64,000 nucleotides of DNA from Mucilaginibacter sp. OK098 (GCF_900142915.1 NZ_FRCM01000002.1:558001-622000); one strand, 5' to 3'; shown: positions 51,506-61,875, numbered from the stretch's first letter. Numbers and translations are program-made. Notes: generated by a model not told the origin, from the sequence alone.

Positions 51506-53524
51506 CTATTGTTTCTTCCAAACATTATTAGCCTCGTTATAATCAGGCAATACTTTATCCGGATCATAGGTTACAGATTCAATAGCTTCGGTTGATGGAT
51601 ATTTAAATTTCCAGCTGCTGTTACGCTCCCAGATCTCTACAGGCAATTTAATACGGTCGGTTTTACCGCTAACGGTTTTAATTTCTAATATTACCGGCAT
51701 GGCCATTTTTTCAAGGTTATCAATGGTGATAAAAGCACCCTTTGTAGGGTCATTGTCAACATAATCAACGCTGCGCACGGCAACATCTAAACGCCAGTTG
51801 TTAATGAACCAGCCTCTCCAAAACCATTGCAGGTTTTCGCCACCGGCATTTTCAATAGTGCGGAAAAAGTCATCAGGTGTTGGGTGTTTAAAGGCCCACT
51901 TTGCAATGTAAGTTCTAAAGGCAAAATCAAAACGTTCAGGGCCTAGGATCTGCTCGCGCAGCAAGGTAAGTCCGGCTCCGGGTTTTGAATATAATAAAGT
52001 ACCGGTATTTCTTTCTTTAAGGTTAGCGGGCTGGCTCAACATAGTTTCCAAGCCGGGTGCGGTAAATGCAGCACCGGCAATATGCATATTACCGGGTTTC
52101 CTTTTGTATTCGCCGTTATTAAAATCGGCGGTCGAAAGGGTATTAATAAAAGTATTAAAGCCTTCATCCATCCATCCGTACATGCGTTCGTTCGAGCCTA
52201 CGATCATCGGGAACCAGGTATGGCCAAACTCGTGGTCATTAACACCCCAAAGTTGTCCTTTTTTTGCACCTGACCCACAAAAAACAATCCCCGGATATTC
52301 CATACCGCCTACTATACCTGCAACCGCAGTAGCCGCCGGGTAAGGAAACTCAAACCATTGTTTTGAATTGTATTCAATTGATTTTTTTACATATTCTGTT
52401 GAACGTGCCCATGCATCAACGCCATCGCTTTCAACCGGGTAGGCTGATATGGCGATTGATTTTTTTCCGCTTGGAAGATCCATTTTGGCAGCATCAACAA
52501 TAAATGCCGCTGATGATCCCCATGAAGCATCACGGGCATTCTTTATTTTAAAGTGCCAGGTTAAAGTTTTTTTACCTGCCGGGCGTGATGCCGGATCGGT
52601 TACTTCACTTGCTGAGCGGATAACAACAGTTTTCTCGCTTTTTTCAGCCTCAGCCCAGCGTTTTAATTGTGTTGGGGTATAAACTTCCTGCGGATTTAGC
52701 AACTCGCCCGATGCAACTACAATATGATTAGCCGGGGCGGTAATGCTCAGGTCAAAATCACCATACTCCAAATAAAACTCTCCGGGACCTGAATAAGGGA
52801 TAGTATTCCATCCGTACACGTCGTCATAAACACACATCCTTGGGTACCATTGTGCTATTGTAAAGATCTTTCCGTTTTTAGTATCCTGGATCCCCATGCG
52901 GTCTGATCCGTAATTTGGCGAAATAAATGAGTATTCGATCTTTAATTTTACCTGGCCACCGGCAGCAGCAACTTCCGCAGGTAAATAAACCTGCATCCGG
53001 GTATCCGAAACCAGGAATTTCACCTCAGTTGTGGCACCTTTAAGGCCAATTACTTTTATTGATTTTATTTTAAAGCCGGCATCAAAATCCTGACCACGGC
53101 CCCAGTTACGGCTAATTTGCTTTGGTGGAGTGCCTACCCATGGAACAATAGCTGTTCCCCTTGAATCAAGCTTAAAAAGATTTTGTTCCAAATTCATCCA
53201 TAAATAGCCAAGCTTCTGCGGACTGTTATTGGTATAAGTTAAGATCTCTGATCCGGTAATCTCATTGGTTTGGTCATTCAGCGATGCTGCCAATTGGTAA
53301 TCAGCACGGTTTTGCCAGTACTTTGGCCCGGGTTCACCGTTGGCAGCGCGATATTCTGATCCGTTCTTTCCGTAAAAATACGGACCAAAAGCTTCATGAT
53401 AATCATAGTTTGTGGCCGGTGGGGCTGCCGGTGTAGTTTGTGCGGCAGGAGCTTGCTGCGCACGGCTAACGCTTGTTACAGCAATAAAAGCCAGTGCAAA
53501 ACCGGCTAACAGTTTTAATTTCAT
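51506..53524 (-). CDS. M1 family zinc metallopeptidase
   Basis: Secreted aminopeptidase N-like enzyme of 672 residues. The signal peptide ends near SRAQQ (residue 23). The N-terminal beta domain leads into the catalytic domain with an exopeptidase motif GGMEYPG in place of GxMEN, and the zinc site HEFGHTWF followed 18 residues later by Glu in MDEGFNTF. The C-terminal tail (about 560-672) is a beta-rich domain. It lacks the large ERAP-type C-domain, the usual state for shorter bacterial M1 members. Role is peptide degradation in the periplasm or on the surface. Confidence 0.92.
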   Translation of the reverse strand: MKLKLLAGFALAFIAVTSVSRAQQAPAAQTTPAAPPATNYDYHEAFGPYFYGKNGSEYRAANGEPGPKYWQNRADYQLAASLNDQTNEITGSEILTYTNNSPQKLGYLWMNLEQNLFKLDSRGTAIVPWVGTPPKQISRNWGRGQDFDAGFKIKSIKVIGLKGATTEVKFLVSDTRMQVYLPAEVAAAGGQVKLKIEYSFISPNYGSDRMGIQDTKNGKIFTIAQWYPRMCVYDDVYGWNTIPYSGPGEFYLEYGDFDLSITAPANHIVVASGELLNPQEVYTPTQLKRWAEAEKSEKTVVIRSASEVTDPASRPAGKKTLTWHFKIKNARDASWGSSAAFIVDAAKMDLPSGKKSIAISAYPVESDGVDAWARSTEYVKKSIEYNSKQWFEFPYPAATAVAGIVGGMEYPGIVFCGSGAKKGQLWGVNDHEFGHTWFPMIVGSNERMYGWMDEGFNTFINTLSTADFNNGEYKRKPGNMHIAGAAFTAPGLETMLSQPANLKERNTGTLLYSKPGAGLTLLREQILGPERFDFAFRTYIAKWAFKHPTPDDFFRTIENAGGENLQWFWRGWFINNWRLDVAVRSVDYVDNDPTKGAFITIDNLEKMAMPVILEIKTVSGKTDRIKLPVEIWERNSSWKFKYPSTEAIESVTYDPDKVLPDYNEANNVWKKQ

Positions 53525-53605
53525 TTTGAGGTCAGTTTGTAATCTACAGCAATTATACTACAAATTCAGGAATGACGCCATACGTAAAATGATTGTTACC
53601 ATTAT

Positions 53606-53718
53606 GTTAGTTGATTGGGTTGACTAAGTTGGGTTGAGTTGATTGAGTTAAAAAGATAAATTGAAAAGGATTTGTCCTTAACCTAATCAACTCAATCAAC
53701 CATTCACCTAATCAACTT
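53606..53718. repeat. TTGATTGAGTTGATT-type inverted repeat, copy I2
   Basis: The left arm (53607-53649) is TTGATTGGGTTGACTAAG-like and the right arm (53678-53718) is CTAATCAACTCAATCAACC-like, with AAGGATTTGTCCTT between them. The right arm encodes the last residues (KLIR) and the stop of the ArsC-like protein. Confidence 0.75.
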
Positions 53719-54051
53719 ATCCTCATACACCCCTTCGTCAAACCCAAAAAATAAAAAGTCGCCATCTTCAATAACGGGACGTTTTATCATGCTGGTTTTT
53801 TGCTGCAGCAGCTTTAAAGCATCGGCATTGGTTTTTATACTTTCTTTTACCTGCGGATCAAGCTGTTTCCAGGTAAGGCCCTGTTTGTTCATAAACTTTT
53901 CATAACCGGCCTTTGCATCCCATTCTTTTAACTTTTCTTCGGTTACGCCAAGTTTTTTAAAATCCTGAAATTCATAAGCTACATTGTGGCCCTTTAGCCA
54001 GTCGAGCGCTTTTTTTACCGTATTGCAATTGGTTATTCCGTATACTTTCAT
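53704..54051 (-). CDS. ArsC/Spx family (YffB-like) protein
   Basis: Thioredoxin-fold protein of 115 residues, in the arsenate reductase/Spx family. The N-terminal Cys is C9 in ITNCNTVKKALDWL; the family motif PVI(E/D) is seen as RPVIEDGDF. Only a single Cys is present at the active-site position, as in YffB-like members rather than classical ArsC with its Arg triad. It may act as a glutathione-dependent thiol enzyme. It follows the beta-barrel gene by 11 bp on the same strand, so co-transcription is likely, although a functional link is not obvious. Confidence 0.85.
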   Translation of the reverse strand: MKVYGITNCNTVKKALDWLKGHNVAYEFQDFKKLGVTEEKLKEWDAKAGYEKFMNKQGLTWKQLDPQVKESIKTNADALKLLQQKTSMIKRPVIEDGDFLFFGFDEGVYEDKLIR

Positions 54052-54062
54052 GGCGCAATATA

Positions 54063-56495
54063 TTAATTTCCGGTGGCAGGTTTAGCAGCACCTTTGGTAT
54101 CATCATTATCAATACCACGCTGATTCTTTTTAATATCGGCCTTAAGCTTACCAAAACGATAATTAAAGCCTACGTTAAATGAGCGGATAGGGTTAAGCGA
54201 TGTATTGCTTTGATAAAAATTTGGATCGTGCATGTAATTTTTAAATGTCCGGTACTGGCTGAAAGGGTTGTTTACGTTAAAAAATATCGAGCCCTTCTTA
54301 TTCAGCACATCTTTCGATGTACTAACTGAAGTAAATACGTTTGAGCTTGATTTACCCTGTAGTGAAACGTTTGCGCTTTGAAAACCAACGTTTGCTCCGG
54401 CGCGCCAGGTATCGGTAATTTTATATCCTATGTAAGTAAAGCCATACCCAGCTATTCCTTTATTACTGTAAAGCTGCCCGTTGTAATATCCTTTTAACCA
54501 AATGTTCGATAGCCTGGTGTTCAGGTTAAAACTTAGCTTTTTGGTTATCGGGTAGCTTATGCTGGCATTCAGTCCCAGGTTTTTACTAGACCCAAGGTTT
54601 TGGTAAGTAGTATAAGTTACCGTATCCTGGAGCCGGGTAACATTCTGAATAGTATTATTTGAGAACGCATAAGACAACCCGATATTAAATGAACCCTTAG
54701 AAAACTTGCTGAAATTTAATTCGAGACTATGGTTAACTACCGGGACCAGATCAGGATTACCGGTGCTGATAAACTTTGGATTGGTTCTGTTTACAAAAGG
54801 GTTAAGCAAGCCAATATCCGGCCGCTGGATCCTGTTTGTAAAGCCAAAAGTAAAGCTTGCCCCATTTTTTAGCTTCCGTTGAATTGAAATTGACGGTACA
54901 AAATTGTTATAGCTCCTGTCAAGATCGGTTGCCTGCGAAATAAAATGGGCTTTTATATCTGTACCTTCAAACCTTGCCCCTGCCTTAATGCCCCAATTAT
55001 TTAAATTATATTGGTAAGTATTATAAATGCTGTACACATCCTGGTTATAGGTAAAGTTATCGGTGTTTTTCGGATCCGGAATATAGGTTTGGGTAGAATC
55101 AATAAAATTGTTGTTTTCAAAATCGCTGGAGTTATCCCTTAAAATTGCTTTTACCCCGCCTTCAATAGTAATATTTTTTAGCGGATGAACATAATCCGCC
55201 TGTACTGTTTGCTCACGTGTTCCGGTATTGTTTTGCTGCAGGTAACTTGGCAAAGCATAATTAAACCTGTCAAAAATAGTATTGGTATTAGTGCTGTTAC
55301 CGGGAGCGTTTGAGTATTTATAGCTTAAGGTAAGCAAACGATTCTTATTGCTTTTAAAGCCTAACTGGTAGTTTACACCGAAATCAAGACCGTGATATTT
55401 TGACCGGCCCGTGTTGGTGAGCTTGTAGCTTTGAATGAGTGCATTATTGGCATCAAATTCATTTGAAAACTGGTCATTCTCGTTGGTATTCCGGCTATTG
55501 TTATAATCAAACATCCCGGTTATTAAGTTAAGGCTATCTATTTCATAGCTTAACTCAGTGCTGGTGTAAATGTAACGGCCAGAGTTAACATTGGTTGAGT
55601 TTTGCTTTAACAGCGTTGGATCATTGGTTAATGTTTGCAGGTCAGATTCAGACGAGCCGTGGCGTTTTACCTGGTAGCCATAACCGGTATAGTTCGAGAT
55701 GCCCAGCTTTCCTTGCTTTACGGTTAGGTTTATACCTCCGCCCGGGCCATAAAGACTATTCTCCCGCATGTTAATGCTGCCATTATATCCCTGGTCTATT
55801 TTTTTATTGGTGATGATGTTAATTATCCCGGCCAAACCTTCTGCATCGTATTTTGCAGGTGGGGTTGTAATAATTTCTATCTTCTGGATACTGCTTGCCG
55901 GCATAGATTTAAACACATCCGAAGGGTTATGTGCAACCAGTGATGATGGCTTACCGTTTATCAGAATTTTATAGTTGCTCTCTCCTTTTAACTGGATGTT
56001 ATCGCTCGCATCAACAGTAACCAACGGCACTTTGCGCAGCATATCCAAAACGTTTTGTGTTTTGGTTTCAGGGTCGGCCTGCACATCATAGCTTATCCTG
56101 TCAATCTCCTGCTTAACTATTGGCCTTACCGCTGTTACTGAAACCTCTTTCAACTGATTTTTTGCAGGAGACAATACAATATTCCCGATATTTATCTCGG
56201 CATCACTCCCTGTTATTTTAATAATTTTGCCCTTATAACCTACTGATGCAAGGGTTAGCTGGTACGCTTTTCCAGTTACGGTTTTTAATTCAAAAGTACC
56301 ATCATCCTTTGTTAACCCACCTCTTACTGATTTTTTGGTTATTACCTCTTCAAGCACAACGGTAGCATAGCCCACCGGTTTATTAGTTATAGAATCAACA
56401 ACCGTTCCTTTAACAGTTAATGCTTGTGGTGCAGGTTGCGCAAATACTGTGGCCGACAGGCAGCAGCACAGTGCTATTAATAAAAGTTGTTTCAT
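54063..56495 (-). CDS. Outer-membrane beta-barrel protein with CarboxypepD_reg-like head (paralogue 1)
   Basis: TonB-receptor-like outer-membrane protein of 810 residues. The signal peptide begins MKQLLLIALCCCLSATVFAQ (ATG 56495; an upstream ATG at 56573 is not needed). Domains: CarboxypepD-regulatory-like beta-sandwich (about 25-115), plug-like domain (about 125-230: YKILINGKPSSLVA, TTPPAKYDAEGLAGIINI), and a long beta-barrel (OMP_b-brl_3). The protein ends not at the last strand (FNYRFGKL) but with a hydrophilic tail KKNQRGIDNDDTKG. It is a close tandem paralogue of the next gene. The ligand is unknown. Confidence 0.88.
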   Translation of the reverse strand: MKQLLLIALCCCLSATVFAQPAPQALTVKGTVVDSITNKPVGYATVVLEEVITKKSVRGGLTKDDGTFELKTVTGKAYQLTLASVGYKGKIIKITGSDAEINIGNIVLSPAKNQLKEVSVTAVRPIVKQEIDRISYDVQADPETKTQNVLDMLRKVPLVTVDASDNIQLKGESNYKILINGKPSSLVAHNPSDVFKSMPASSIQKIEIITTPPAKYDAEGLAGIINIITNKKIDQGYNGSINMRENSLYGPGGGINLTVKQGKLGISNYTGYGYQVKRHGSSESDLQTLTNDPTLLKQNSTNVNSGRYIYTSTELSYEIDSLNLITGMFDYNNSRNTNENDQFSNEFDANNALIQSYKLTNTGRSKYHGLDFGVNYQLGFKSNKNRLLTLSYKYSNAPGNSTNTNTIFDRFNYALPSYLQQNNTGTREQTVQADYVHPLKNITIEGGVKAILRDNSSDFENNNFIDSTQTYIPDPKNTDNFTYNQDVYSIYNTYQYNLNNWGIKAGARFEGTDIKAHFISQATDLDRSYNNFVPSISIQRKLKNGASFTFGFTNRIQRPDIGLLNPFVNRTNPKFISTGNPDLVPVVNHSLELNFSKFSKGSFNIGLSYAFSNNTIQNVTRLQDTVTYTTYQNLGSSKNLGLNASISYPITKKLSFNLNTRLSNIWLKGYYNGQLYSNKGIAGYGFTYIGYKITDTWRAGANVGFQSANVSLQGKSSSNVFTSVSTSKDVLNKKGSIFFNVNNPFSQYRTFKNYMHDPNFYQSNTSLNPIRSFNVGFNYRFGKLKADIKKNQRGIDNDDTKGAAKPATGN

Positions 56496-56577
56496 TTGGT
56501 TTTTTGGATATTGCCGCGAAGATATTAACCTGATCCGCGCAAAAAAAATGATTTGCCTGAAATTAACTATCATTTTA

Positions 56578-56587
56578 GTTACGTAAC
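56578..56587. promoter_or_regulatory. Palindrome GTTACGTAAC upstream of paralogue 1
   Basis: Perfect 10-bp palindrome about 85 bp before the start, with a second GTTAC at 56594. Possible operator; no such palindrome precedes paralogue 2. Confidence 0.25.
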
Positions 56588-56640
56588 GCTAATGTTACTT
56601 TGTTGCAATAAATAGTGTCACGTTATTGTCTTTTTGGCCA

Positions 56641-59106
56641 TTATGAGCCGCCACCGGTATTATTGCCACCACCGCCTTTGGTATCGTCGTTGCTAATTCC
56701 GTGCTGGTTTTTCTTTATTTCGCTATTTAGTTTTCCAAACCGGTAACTAAACCTTACTGCATAATTACGATACGGGTTTTCGAAAAAAGATGTTTGCGAA
56801 AACTGCGGCGTATTGGTAGTTGAAGTGTATTTGCGGTATTTGCTGTACGGGTTATTTGTTACTAATGATATGGTGGCTTTTTTATTTAAAAACTCTTTGG
56901 TAAGCACGTACGAGTTAAATATGAAATTGCTCGATTTTCCCTGGAGGTTTACATCACCGCTAAAAAATCCGGCATCAAAACCAAACCTGTATCCGCCATC
57001 AAACTTATAGCCCAGGCTGCCAAATGCCTCGCCCCTGAAACCCGAATTTTTATAAAACTCACCATTATAAGTGCCTTTTAACCAGATATAAGAAACCTCT
57101 GAATTTAGGTTAAGTGTAATCCTTTTTGTTATAGACATATTGGTATTTAAGTTAAGGCCCAGGCTGCGGTTACTTCCTAAATTCTGATAGGTTGTTGTGG
57201 TAACCGTGTCGAGGATATTATCAGGATTTTTATCAATTCTTAAATTGGTAACATTTTGAATAGAGTTATTTGAAAAAGCATAACTAAGGCCTGCATTAAA
57301 AGAGTTTTTTGAAAAATTACTGTAAGTAAATTCAAACGTATTATTCAGTTCCGGCCGTAAATTGGGGTTACCTGTACTTATAAATTGCGGGTTTGAATTA
57401 TCAACAAAAGGGTTTAACTGGTAAATGCCCGGGCGTTGGATCCGTTGGGTAAAGCCGAAATTTATGCTGCTTGTTTTAAAGCTGCGCTGTACGGAGATTG
57501 ACGGGATAAGGTTATTGTAATTTTGATTAACCTTTGCGTTAACCGACGAAAAATCCGCATCTATGCCGGTATGCTCAATCCGTAACCCAGCCTTGGCAGT
57601 AAACTTATCCAGCTTTACCTGGTACGAGTTGTAAAGACTATAAATATCCTGGTGGTAATTAAAGTTATCGGTAAAAAGCGGGTTGGGATTATATTGATTG
57701 GTGGCAGAATCACGGTCAGACCTGTTAAAGTTACTGAAGTTATTCCTTAATATGGCTTTCCCTCCTACCTCAAGGGTAACTACTTTAAAAGGTTCGGCAT
57801 AATCTACCTGCACCGTATGCTCCCTGCCACCTGCTTTATTATACTGGTTAAAATCGGGTTGTTGTGAATGATAAATATTCACCAGGCTGGTAAAGGCTTC
57901 GTTATTAAATTGCGAGTTTGGCGAATAGCTGTATTTGTAAGATATAGTTAGCAAACGCTCCTTTTTTTGTTTAAAACCAAGCTGGTAGTTAATGGCAGCA
58001 TCCGTGCCCTGCCAGTTATTATACCCGTTCGAGAGCTGGCTGTATTGCTGCGCCACCGAACCATCTGCATTCAGGCTGTTAGTGAACTGGTTGCTGTTTT
58101 GCTGATTACTGCCTTTAAAAAATTCAACCGAACCTGTTAGTAAATTAAGGCTGTCAATCTCGTAGCTCAATTCAAAATTTCCATAACGGTTGTTGCCTCT
58201 CCGCGAGTTAGCCCCGCTTTGTGTGATAGATGCTCCGTTTGTAAACAGTTGCGAATTCCCGGAGTTTGATTCATTGGTGTTGCGCCTGTTTGTACCAAAA
58301 AACATGGTAACTCCCAGTTTCCCCTGTTTTGCATTGGCGCTAATATTTATGCCCGGCCCCCAAATACTATTATACCGGCCATTTATATTGGCGTTATAGC
58401 CCTGGTCTGCATTTTTTTTGGTGATGATATTGATAATACCCGATAATCCCTCGGCATCATATTTTGCCGGTGGGGTGGTAATTACCTCTATCTTCTCGAT
58501 ATTGGTTGCAGGCATCGCCCTTAAAACATCCGACGGATTTTTTGCTACCAATGCCGACTCTTTTCCATTGATCAGGATCTTATAATTACCGCTGCCTTTA
58601 AGCTTAATATTATCATCGGCATCAACTGATAACAGCGGAACCTTGCGCATCATATCTAATGCGGTTATAGCTTTGCTTTCAGGGTCGGCCTGCACATCAT
58701 AGCTTATGCGGTCAACCTCCTGTTTCATTATAGGCCTTACGGCGGTTATTGCAACTTCTTTTAACTGGTTGCTGGCAGGTAATAATAAAACATTGCCAAC
58801 ATTTACATCAGCAGCAGTTCCGGTTATTTTTATTGTTTTGTTTTTATAGCCAACGGATGCAAATGTTAGCTGGTATTCTTTAAGCGTTAGATTTTTAAAT
58901 TCAAATGTACCATCATCTTTACTTAAACCACCTTTTACCGATTGCTGTGTTTTTGCATCAAGCAATACAACGGTAACATAACCCAATGGCTTATTGCTTA
59001 CTGAGTCAATAGTAGTTCCTTTAACTGTTAGTGTTTGCGGAGCGGGTTGAGCCATTACCGTGGCCGACAGGTACCAGCAAAATGCCAGCAGTAAAAGTTT
59101 TTTCAT
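56641..59106 (-). CDS. Outer-membrane beta-barrel protein with CarboxypepD_reg-like head (paralogue 2)
   Basis: 821-residue paralogue of the preceding protein, with the same order: signal peptide (MKKLLLLAFCWYLSATVMAQ), CarboxypepD_reg-like domain, plug (TTPPAKYDAEGLSGIINI), barrel. The first 230 residues are clearly similar to paralogue 1 (for example DRISYDVQADPE is identical), while the barrel loops diverge more. It shares the hydrophilic tail after the last strand, KKNQHGISNDDTKG, followed by Gly/Asn-rich residues. Tandem duplication with divergence of exposed loops suggests different ligands. No SusD-like partner is present. Confidence 0.88.
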   Translation of the reverse strand: MKKLLLLAFCWYLSATVMAQPAPQTLTVKGTTIDSVSNKPLGYVTVVLLDAKTQQSVKGGLSKDDGTFEFKNLTLKEYQLTFASVGYKNKTIKITGTAADVNVGNVLLLPASNQLKEVAITAVRPIMKQEVDRISYDVQADPESKAITALDMMRKVPLLSVDADDNIKLKGSGNYKILINGKESALVAKNPSDVLRAMPATNIEKIEVITTPPAKYDAEGLSGIINIITKKNADQGYNANINGRYNSIWGPGINISANAKQGKLGVTMFFGTNRRNTNESNSGNSQLFTNGASITQSGANSRRGNNRYGNFELSYEIDSLNLLTGSVEFFKGSNQQNSNQFTNSLNADGSVAQQYSQLSNGYNNWQGTDAAINYQLGFKQKKERLLTISYKYSYSPNSQFNNEAFTSLVNIYHSQQPDFNQYNKAGGREHTVQVDYAEPFKVVTLEVGGKAILRNNFSNFNRSDRDSATNQYNPNPLFTDNFNYHQDIYSLYNSYQVKLDKFTAKAGLRIEHTGIDADFSSVNAKVNQNYNNLIPSISVQRSFKTSSINFGFTQRIQRPGIYQLNPFVDNSNPQFISTGNPNLRPELNNTFEFTYSNFSKNSFNAGLSYAFSNNSIQNVTNLRIDKNPDNILDTVTTTTYQNLGSNRSLGLNLNTNMSITKRITLNLNSEVSYIWLKGTYNGEFYKNSGFRGEAFGSLGYKFDGGYRFGFDAGFFSGDVNLQGKSSNFIFNSYVLTKEFLNKKATISLVTNNPYSKYRKYTSTTNTPQFSQTSFFENPYRNYAVRFSYRFGKLNSEIKKNQHGISNDDTKGGGGNNTGGGS

Positions 59107-59236
59107 ATTGTTTTTTATTTCTTTGATTCCACTGATTTTGGGCTGATCATCAAACAAGTCTAAAGGACGCGCAGGGCCATGATCCGTTACAGGAATATTT
59201 TGGATTTAACAGAATTTAACGTTTTTTAACAATTGC

Positions 59237-59797
59237 CTACTTGTTGTACCGTGTCATGGTAAGTTCGGTACCTATTGTGGCAAAGCTCTTTATCATTTCG
59301 ATAGAGCGGTCAATCAGTGCAGGGAGTTCGGGAATTTCATCTCTATCAAAGCCATCAAGCACATAATCAACCTGGCGGCCTTTGGGAAAATTGTCACTCA
59401 CACCAAAACGCAGGCGCGCATAATTGTTATGGCCAAACGTAGCCTCTACATGCTTTAAGCCATTATGCCCGGCAGCGCTGCCCTTGGGTTTTAAGCGTAA
59501 AGTGCCGAAGGGCAGGGCAATATCATCAACTATTATCAACACGTTTTCAATAGGGATCTTTAGCTCCTTCATCCAATGGTTAACGGCTTTGCCGCTAAGG
59601 TTCATATAGGTGGTTGGCTTTATAAGGTGCAGGGTACGTGCTTTGTGGCTTATTTCGGTATAGTAAGCCAGGCGCATATTGTAAAATTTGGCATTTTCCT
59701 GTTTTGCCAATTCATCCAATATCATAAAACCTATATTATGCCGGGTATCGGCATATTCAGGCCCTATGTTTCCTAAACCTACTATTAAATATTTCAT
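59237..59797 (-). CDS. pth: Peptidyl-tRNA hydrolase
   Basis: Recycles peptidyl-tRNA by cleaving the ester bond; 186 residues. The catalytic His is in YADTRHNIGFMILDEL, with TYMNLSGKAV and LIVDDIALPFGTLRLKPKGSAAGHNGLKHVE as further family positions (the latter spans residues approximately 86-117). It is slightly shorter at the C-terminus than in E. coli. It follows prs and rplY on the same strand, a gene order widely seen in Bacteroidota. Confidence 0.95.
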   Translation of the reverse strand: MKYLIVGLGNIGPEYADTRHNIGFMILDELAKQENAKFYNMRLAYYTEISHKARTLHLIKPTTYMNLSGKAVNHWMKELKIPIENVLIIVDDIALPFGTLRLKPKGSAAGHNGLKHVEATFGHNNYARLRFGVSDNFPKGRQVDYVLDGFDRDEIPELPALIDRSIEMIKSFATIGTELTMTRYNK

Positions 59798-59826
59798 GAT
59801 TAGTTCATAGTTGATGGTTCATAGCC
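59798..59826. repeat. AGTTCATAGTTGATGGTTCA repeat, single arm (copy B2)
   Basis: One arm of the B family immediately upstream of pth. No opposing arm is seen within 150 bp. Confidence 0.6.
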
Positions 59827-59985
59827 AAAAAAGTTCGGAATGTCATTTATAACCATCTCCTAATTAAAAAGCGAAGATATTATTTTTAAACAAAAACAGC
59901 GACAAGTCTAAACTCATCGCTGTTAATCTATGAAATCACAAAATCAATCAGTGTAATCACTCATTAATCGGTGAAATCACCTTAA

Positions 59986-60570
59986 TTATTTTTTACCAGA
60001 AGCAGCTTCCTGCTCAGCCTGGCGTAATGCACGTGAAGTAGTTACAGAAACTATTGTATCTTCTTTTGCATTCATGATAGTTAACTTACTAAGTTCAATA
60101 TCACTAACCTTTACTGATTTGCCAACTTCTAAAGTCTCGATGCTTACTTCAATAGCGTCTAAATGATCTTTAGGTAAAGCTTTAATGCGTAATTTTCTTA
60201 ATTTTTGTACAAGCTTACCACCTGTTTTAACACCTGGAGAAGTTCCAGTCAATTTAACAGGGATCTCGATAGTGATAGGTTTTTTCTCGTCTAAAAGTAA
60301 AAAATCTACGTGGATGATCTGTTCAGTTAACGGGTGAAACTGAAGATCTTTAATGATAGCCTGTGATTTTGTACCGGCAATATCTAAGTCGATGAAATGA
60401 ACAACCGGTGTATAAACTACGGCTTTCAAATCACTTGCGGACACTGAAAAGTGGGTTTGGGTAGTCCCACCGTAAAGTACTGCAGGCACCAGGCTCTGGT
60501 AACGCAGTTCTTTAGCGTCTCTTTTCCCTACGTTCTCTCTTGGAGAACCGCTAATAGCAATTGATTTCAT
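59986..60570 (-). CDS. rplY: 50S ribosomal protein L25 / general stress protein Ctc
   Basis: Binds 5S rRNA in the large subunit. The 194 residues are the long (Ctc-type) form: N-terminal L25 domain (SIAISGSPRENVGKRDAKEL, KSQAIIKDLQFHPLTEQIIHVDFL) and the additional C-terminal beta domain (about 95-190). The end is Lys/Ala-rich with QAEQEAASGKK. It lies between prs and pth on the same strand. Confidence 0.95.
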   Translation of the reverse strand: MKSIAISGSPRENVGKRDAKELRYQSLVPAVLYGGTTQTHFSVSASDLKAVVYTPVVHFIDLDIAGTKSQAIIKDLQFHPLTEQIIHVDFLLLDEKKPITIEIPVKLTGTSPGVKTGGKLVQKLRKLRIKALPKDHLDAIEVSIETLEVGKSVKVSDIELSKLTIMNAKEDTIVSVTTSRALRQAEQEAASGKK

Positions 60571-60593
60571 TTTTTGTTATTTATTTATTTTTA

Positions 60594-60711
60594 AGTTCAT
60601 AGTTGATGGTTCATAGTGAAACTATTTGCATCTTCTATTTTATCTTTAAGTTCCGGCTAACAACCACGCTTCATTTCTACTATGAACCATGATCTATGAA
60701 CCATGAACTAT
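60594..60711. repeat. AGTTCATAGTTGATGGTTCA inverted repeat, copy B3
   Basis: The left arm (60594-60616) and right arm (60680-60711, CTATGAACCATGATC units) are complementary. The spacer between rplY and prs is almost entirely this repeat. Confidence 0.78.
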
Positions 60712-60713
60712 AT

Positions 60714-61658
60714 TTAATCTACTTTAAACAACTGGCTTATTGAGCCGTGTTCGTTTACATTCATTATTGCGCTGGCAAACAAATTTGCCGTGGTTAAAAC
60801 CTTTATTTTACTGCTTTGATGCTTAAGCGGGATAGTATCGGTAACTATCAATTCTGTTAAAACCGAATTCTCGATAGTTTCATATGCTTTGCCTGATAAT
60901 ACGGGGTGTGTACAAACCGCGCGTACGCTGCGTGCACCACGCTCCATAATTAACCCTGCTGCTTTTGCCAACGTACCGGCAGTATCGCATATATCGTCAA
61001 TCAGTACTATATCCTGGTCAGTAACATCACCAATAAGCGTCATGGCCTCAATTTCATTGGCGCGTTTACGGCGTTTATCGCAAATTACCACTTCAGCGTT
61101 AAAGAATTTGGCAAAAGTACGCGCCCTGTATGAGCCGCCCATATCCGGCGAGGCAATAGTTAAATTACCCAAACCAAGGCTTTTTATATAAGGCACAAAA
61201 ATTATAGAAGCGTCAAGGTGGTCAACCGGGATATCAAAAAAACCCTGGATCTGTGCTGCGTGCAGGTCCATGGTCATAATGCGGTTTATGCCTGCTGCTA
61301 CCAATAAATTGGCAACCAGTTTTGCGCCTATAGCAACACGCGGCTTATCTTTCCTGTCCTGCCGTGCCAATCCGAAATAGGGAATAACGGCGGTTACATA
61401 ATGTGAGGATGCACGGCGTGCGGCATCTGTCATCATCAGTAATTCCATCAGGTTATCAGTTGGAGGATTGGTGCTCTGGATCAAAAACACATCACAGCCA
61501 CGTACCGATTCATTAAAATGGGGTTGGAATTCGCCATCGCTAAAACGCGAAATATCCATATCGCCTAACTCGCGACCATAAGAAGCCGCAATATTTTCTG
61601 CCAGACTTTGTGTGGCAGAACCTGCGAATAATTTAACCGGGTTAAATTGTAATGGCAT
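60714..61658 (-). CDS. prs: Ribose-phosphate pyrophosphokinase
   Basis: Makes PRPP from ribose-5-phosphate and ATP, for nucleotides, histidine and tryptophan. The 314 residues match class I enzymes. Seen: RDRKDKPRVAIGAKLVANLL-type flexible loop region (reads ARQDRKDKPR), DLHAAQIQGFFDIPVDHL with metal-binding His, and the PRPP loop DIVLIDDICDTAGTL. It is preceded by tRNA-Gln (126 bp away) and a repeat-rich spacer, and followed by rplY and pth. Confidence 0.96.
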   Translation of the reverse strand: MPLQFNPVKLFAGSATQSLAENIAASYGRELGDMDISRFSDGEFQPHFNESVRGCDVFLIQSTNPPTDNLMELLMMTDAARRASSHYVTAVIPYFGLARQDRKDKPRVAIGAKLVANLLVAAGINRIMTMDLHAAQIQGFFDIPVDHLDASIIFVPYIKSLGLGNLTIASPDMGGSYRARTFAKFFNAEVVICDKRRKRANEIEAMTLIGDVTDQDIVLIDDICDTAGTLAKAAGLIMERGARSVRAVCTHPVLSGKAYETIENSVLTELIVTDTIPLKHQSSKIKVLTTANLFASAIMNVNEHGSISQLFKVD

Positions 61659-61663
61659 GTTTT

Positions 61664-61778
61664 GATTTCGGAAGTCGGATTTACGATTTCGGAATTTTTA
61701 TTAACGTCCTTATAAAAATTTCGGATTTCGATATTCTTCAGAAATAAATCCGAAATTGAACATCCGAAATCCGAAATA
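61664..61778. repeat. TTCGGATTTCG/AATCCGAAAT-type inverted repeat, copy H2
   Basis: The left part reads TTCGGAAGTCGGATTTACGA and the right part (61743-61778) AATCCGAAATTGAACATCCG. The right part is nearly identical to 49000-49035. It fills the gap between tRNA-Gln and prs. Confidence 0.75.
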
Positions 61779-61784
61779 CTATTG

Positions 61785-61855
61785 TTGCCCGACCAGGATT
61801 CGAACCTAGACAAACGGTACCAAAAACCGTCGTACTACCTTTATACTATCAGGCA
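61785..61855 (-). tRNA. tRNA-Gln (anticodon UUG)
   Basis: 71-nt cloverleaf on the minus strand. Acceptor arms TGCCTGA and TCGGGCA pair with one G-T. The anticodon loop TTTTGGT between ACGGT and ACCGT gives anticodon TTG (Gln, CAA). The T arm carries GGTTCGAATCC. The discriminator is A and CCA is not encoded. It heads the prs-rplY-pth block. Confidence 0.95.
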
Positions 61856-61875
61856 ATCTCCTTAGGTTTGTTATC

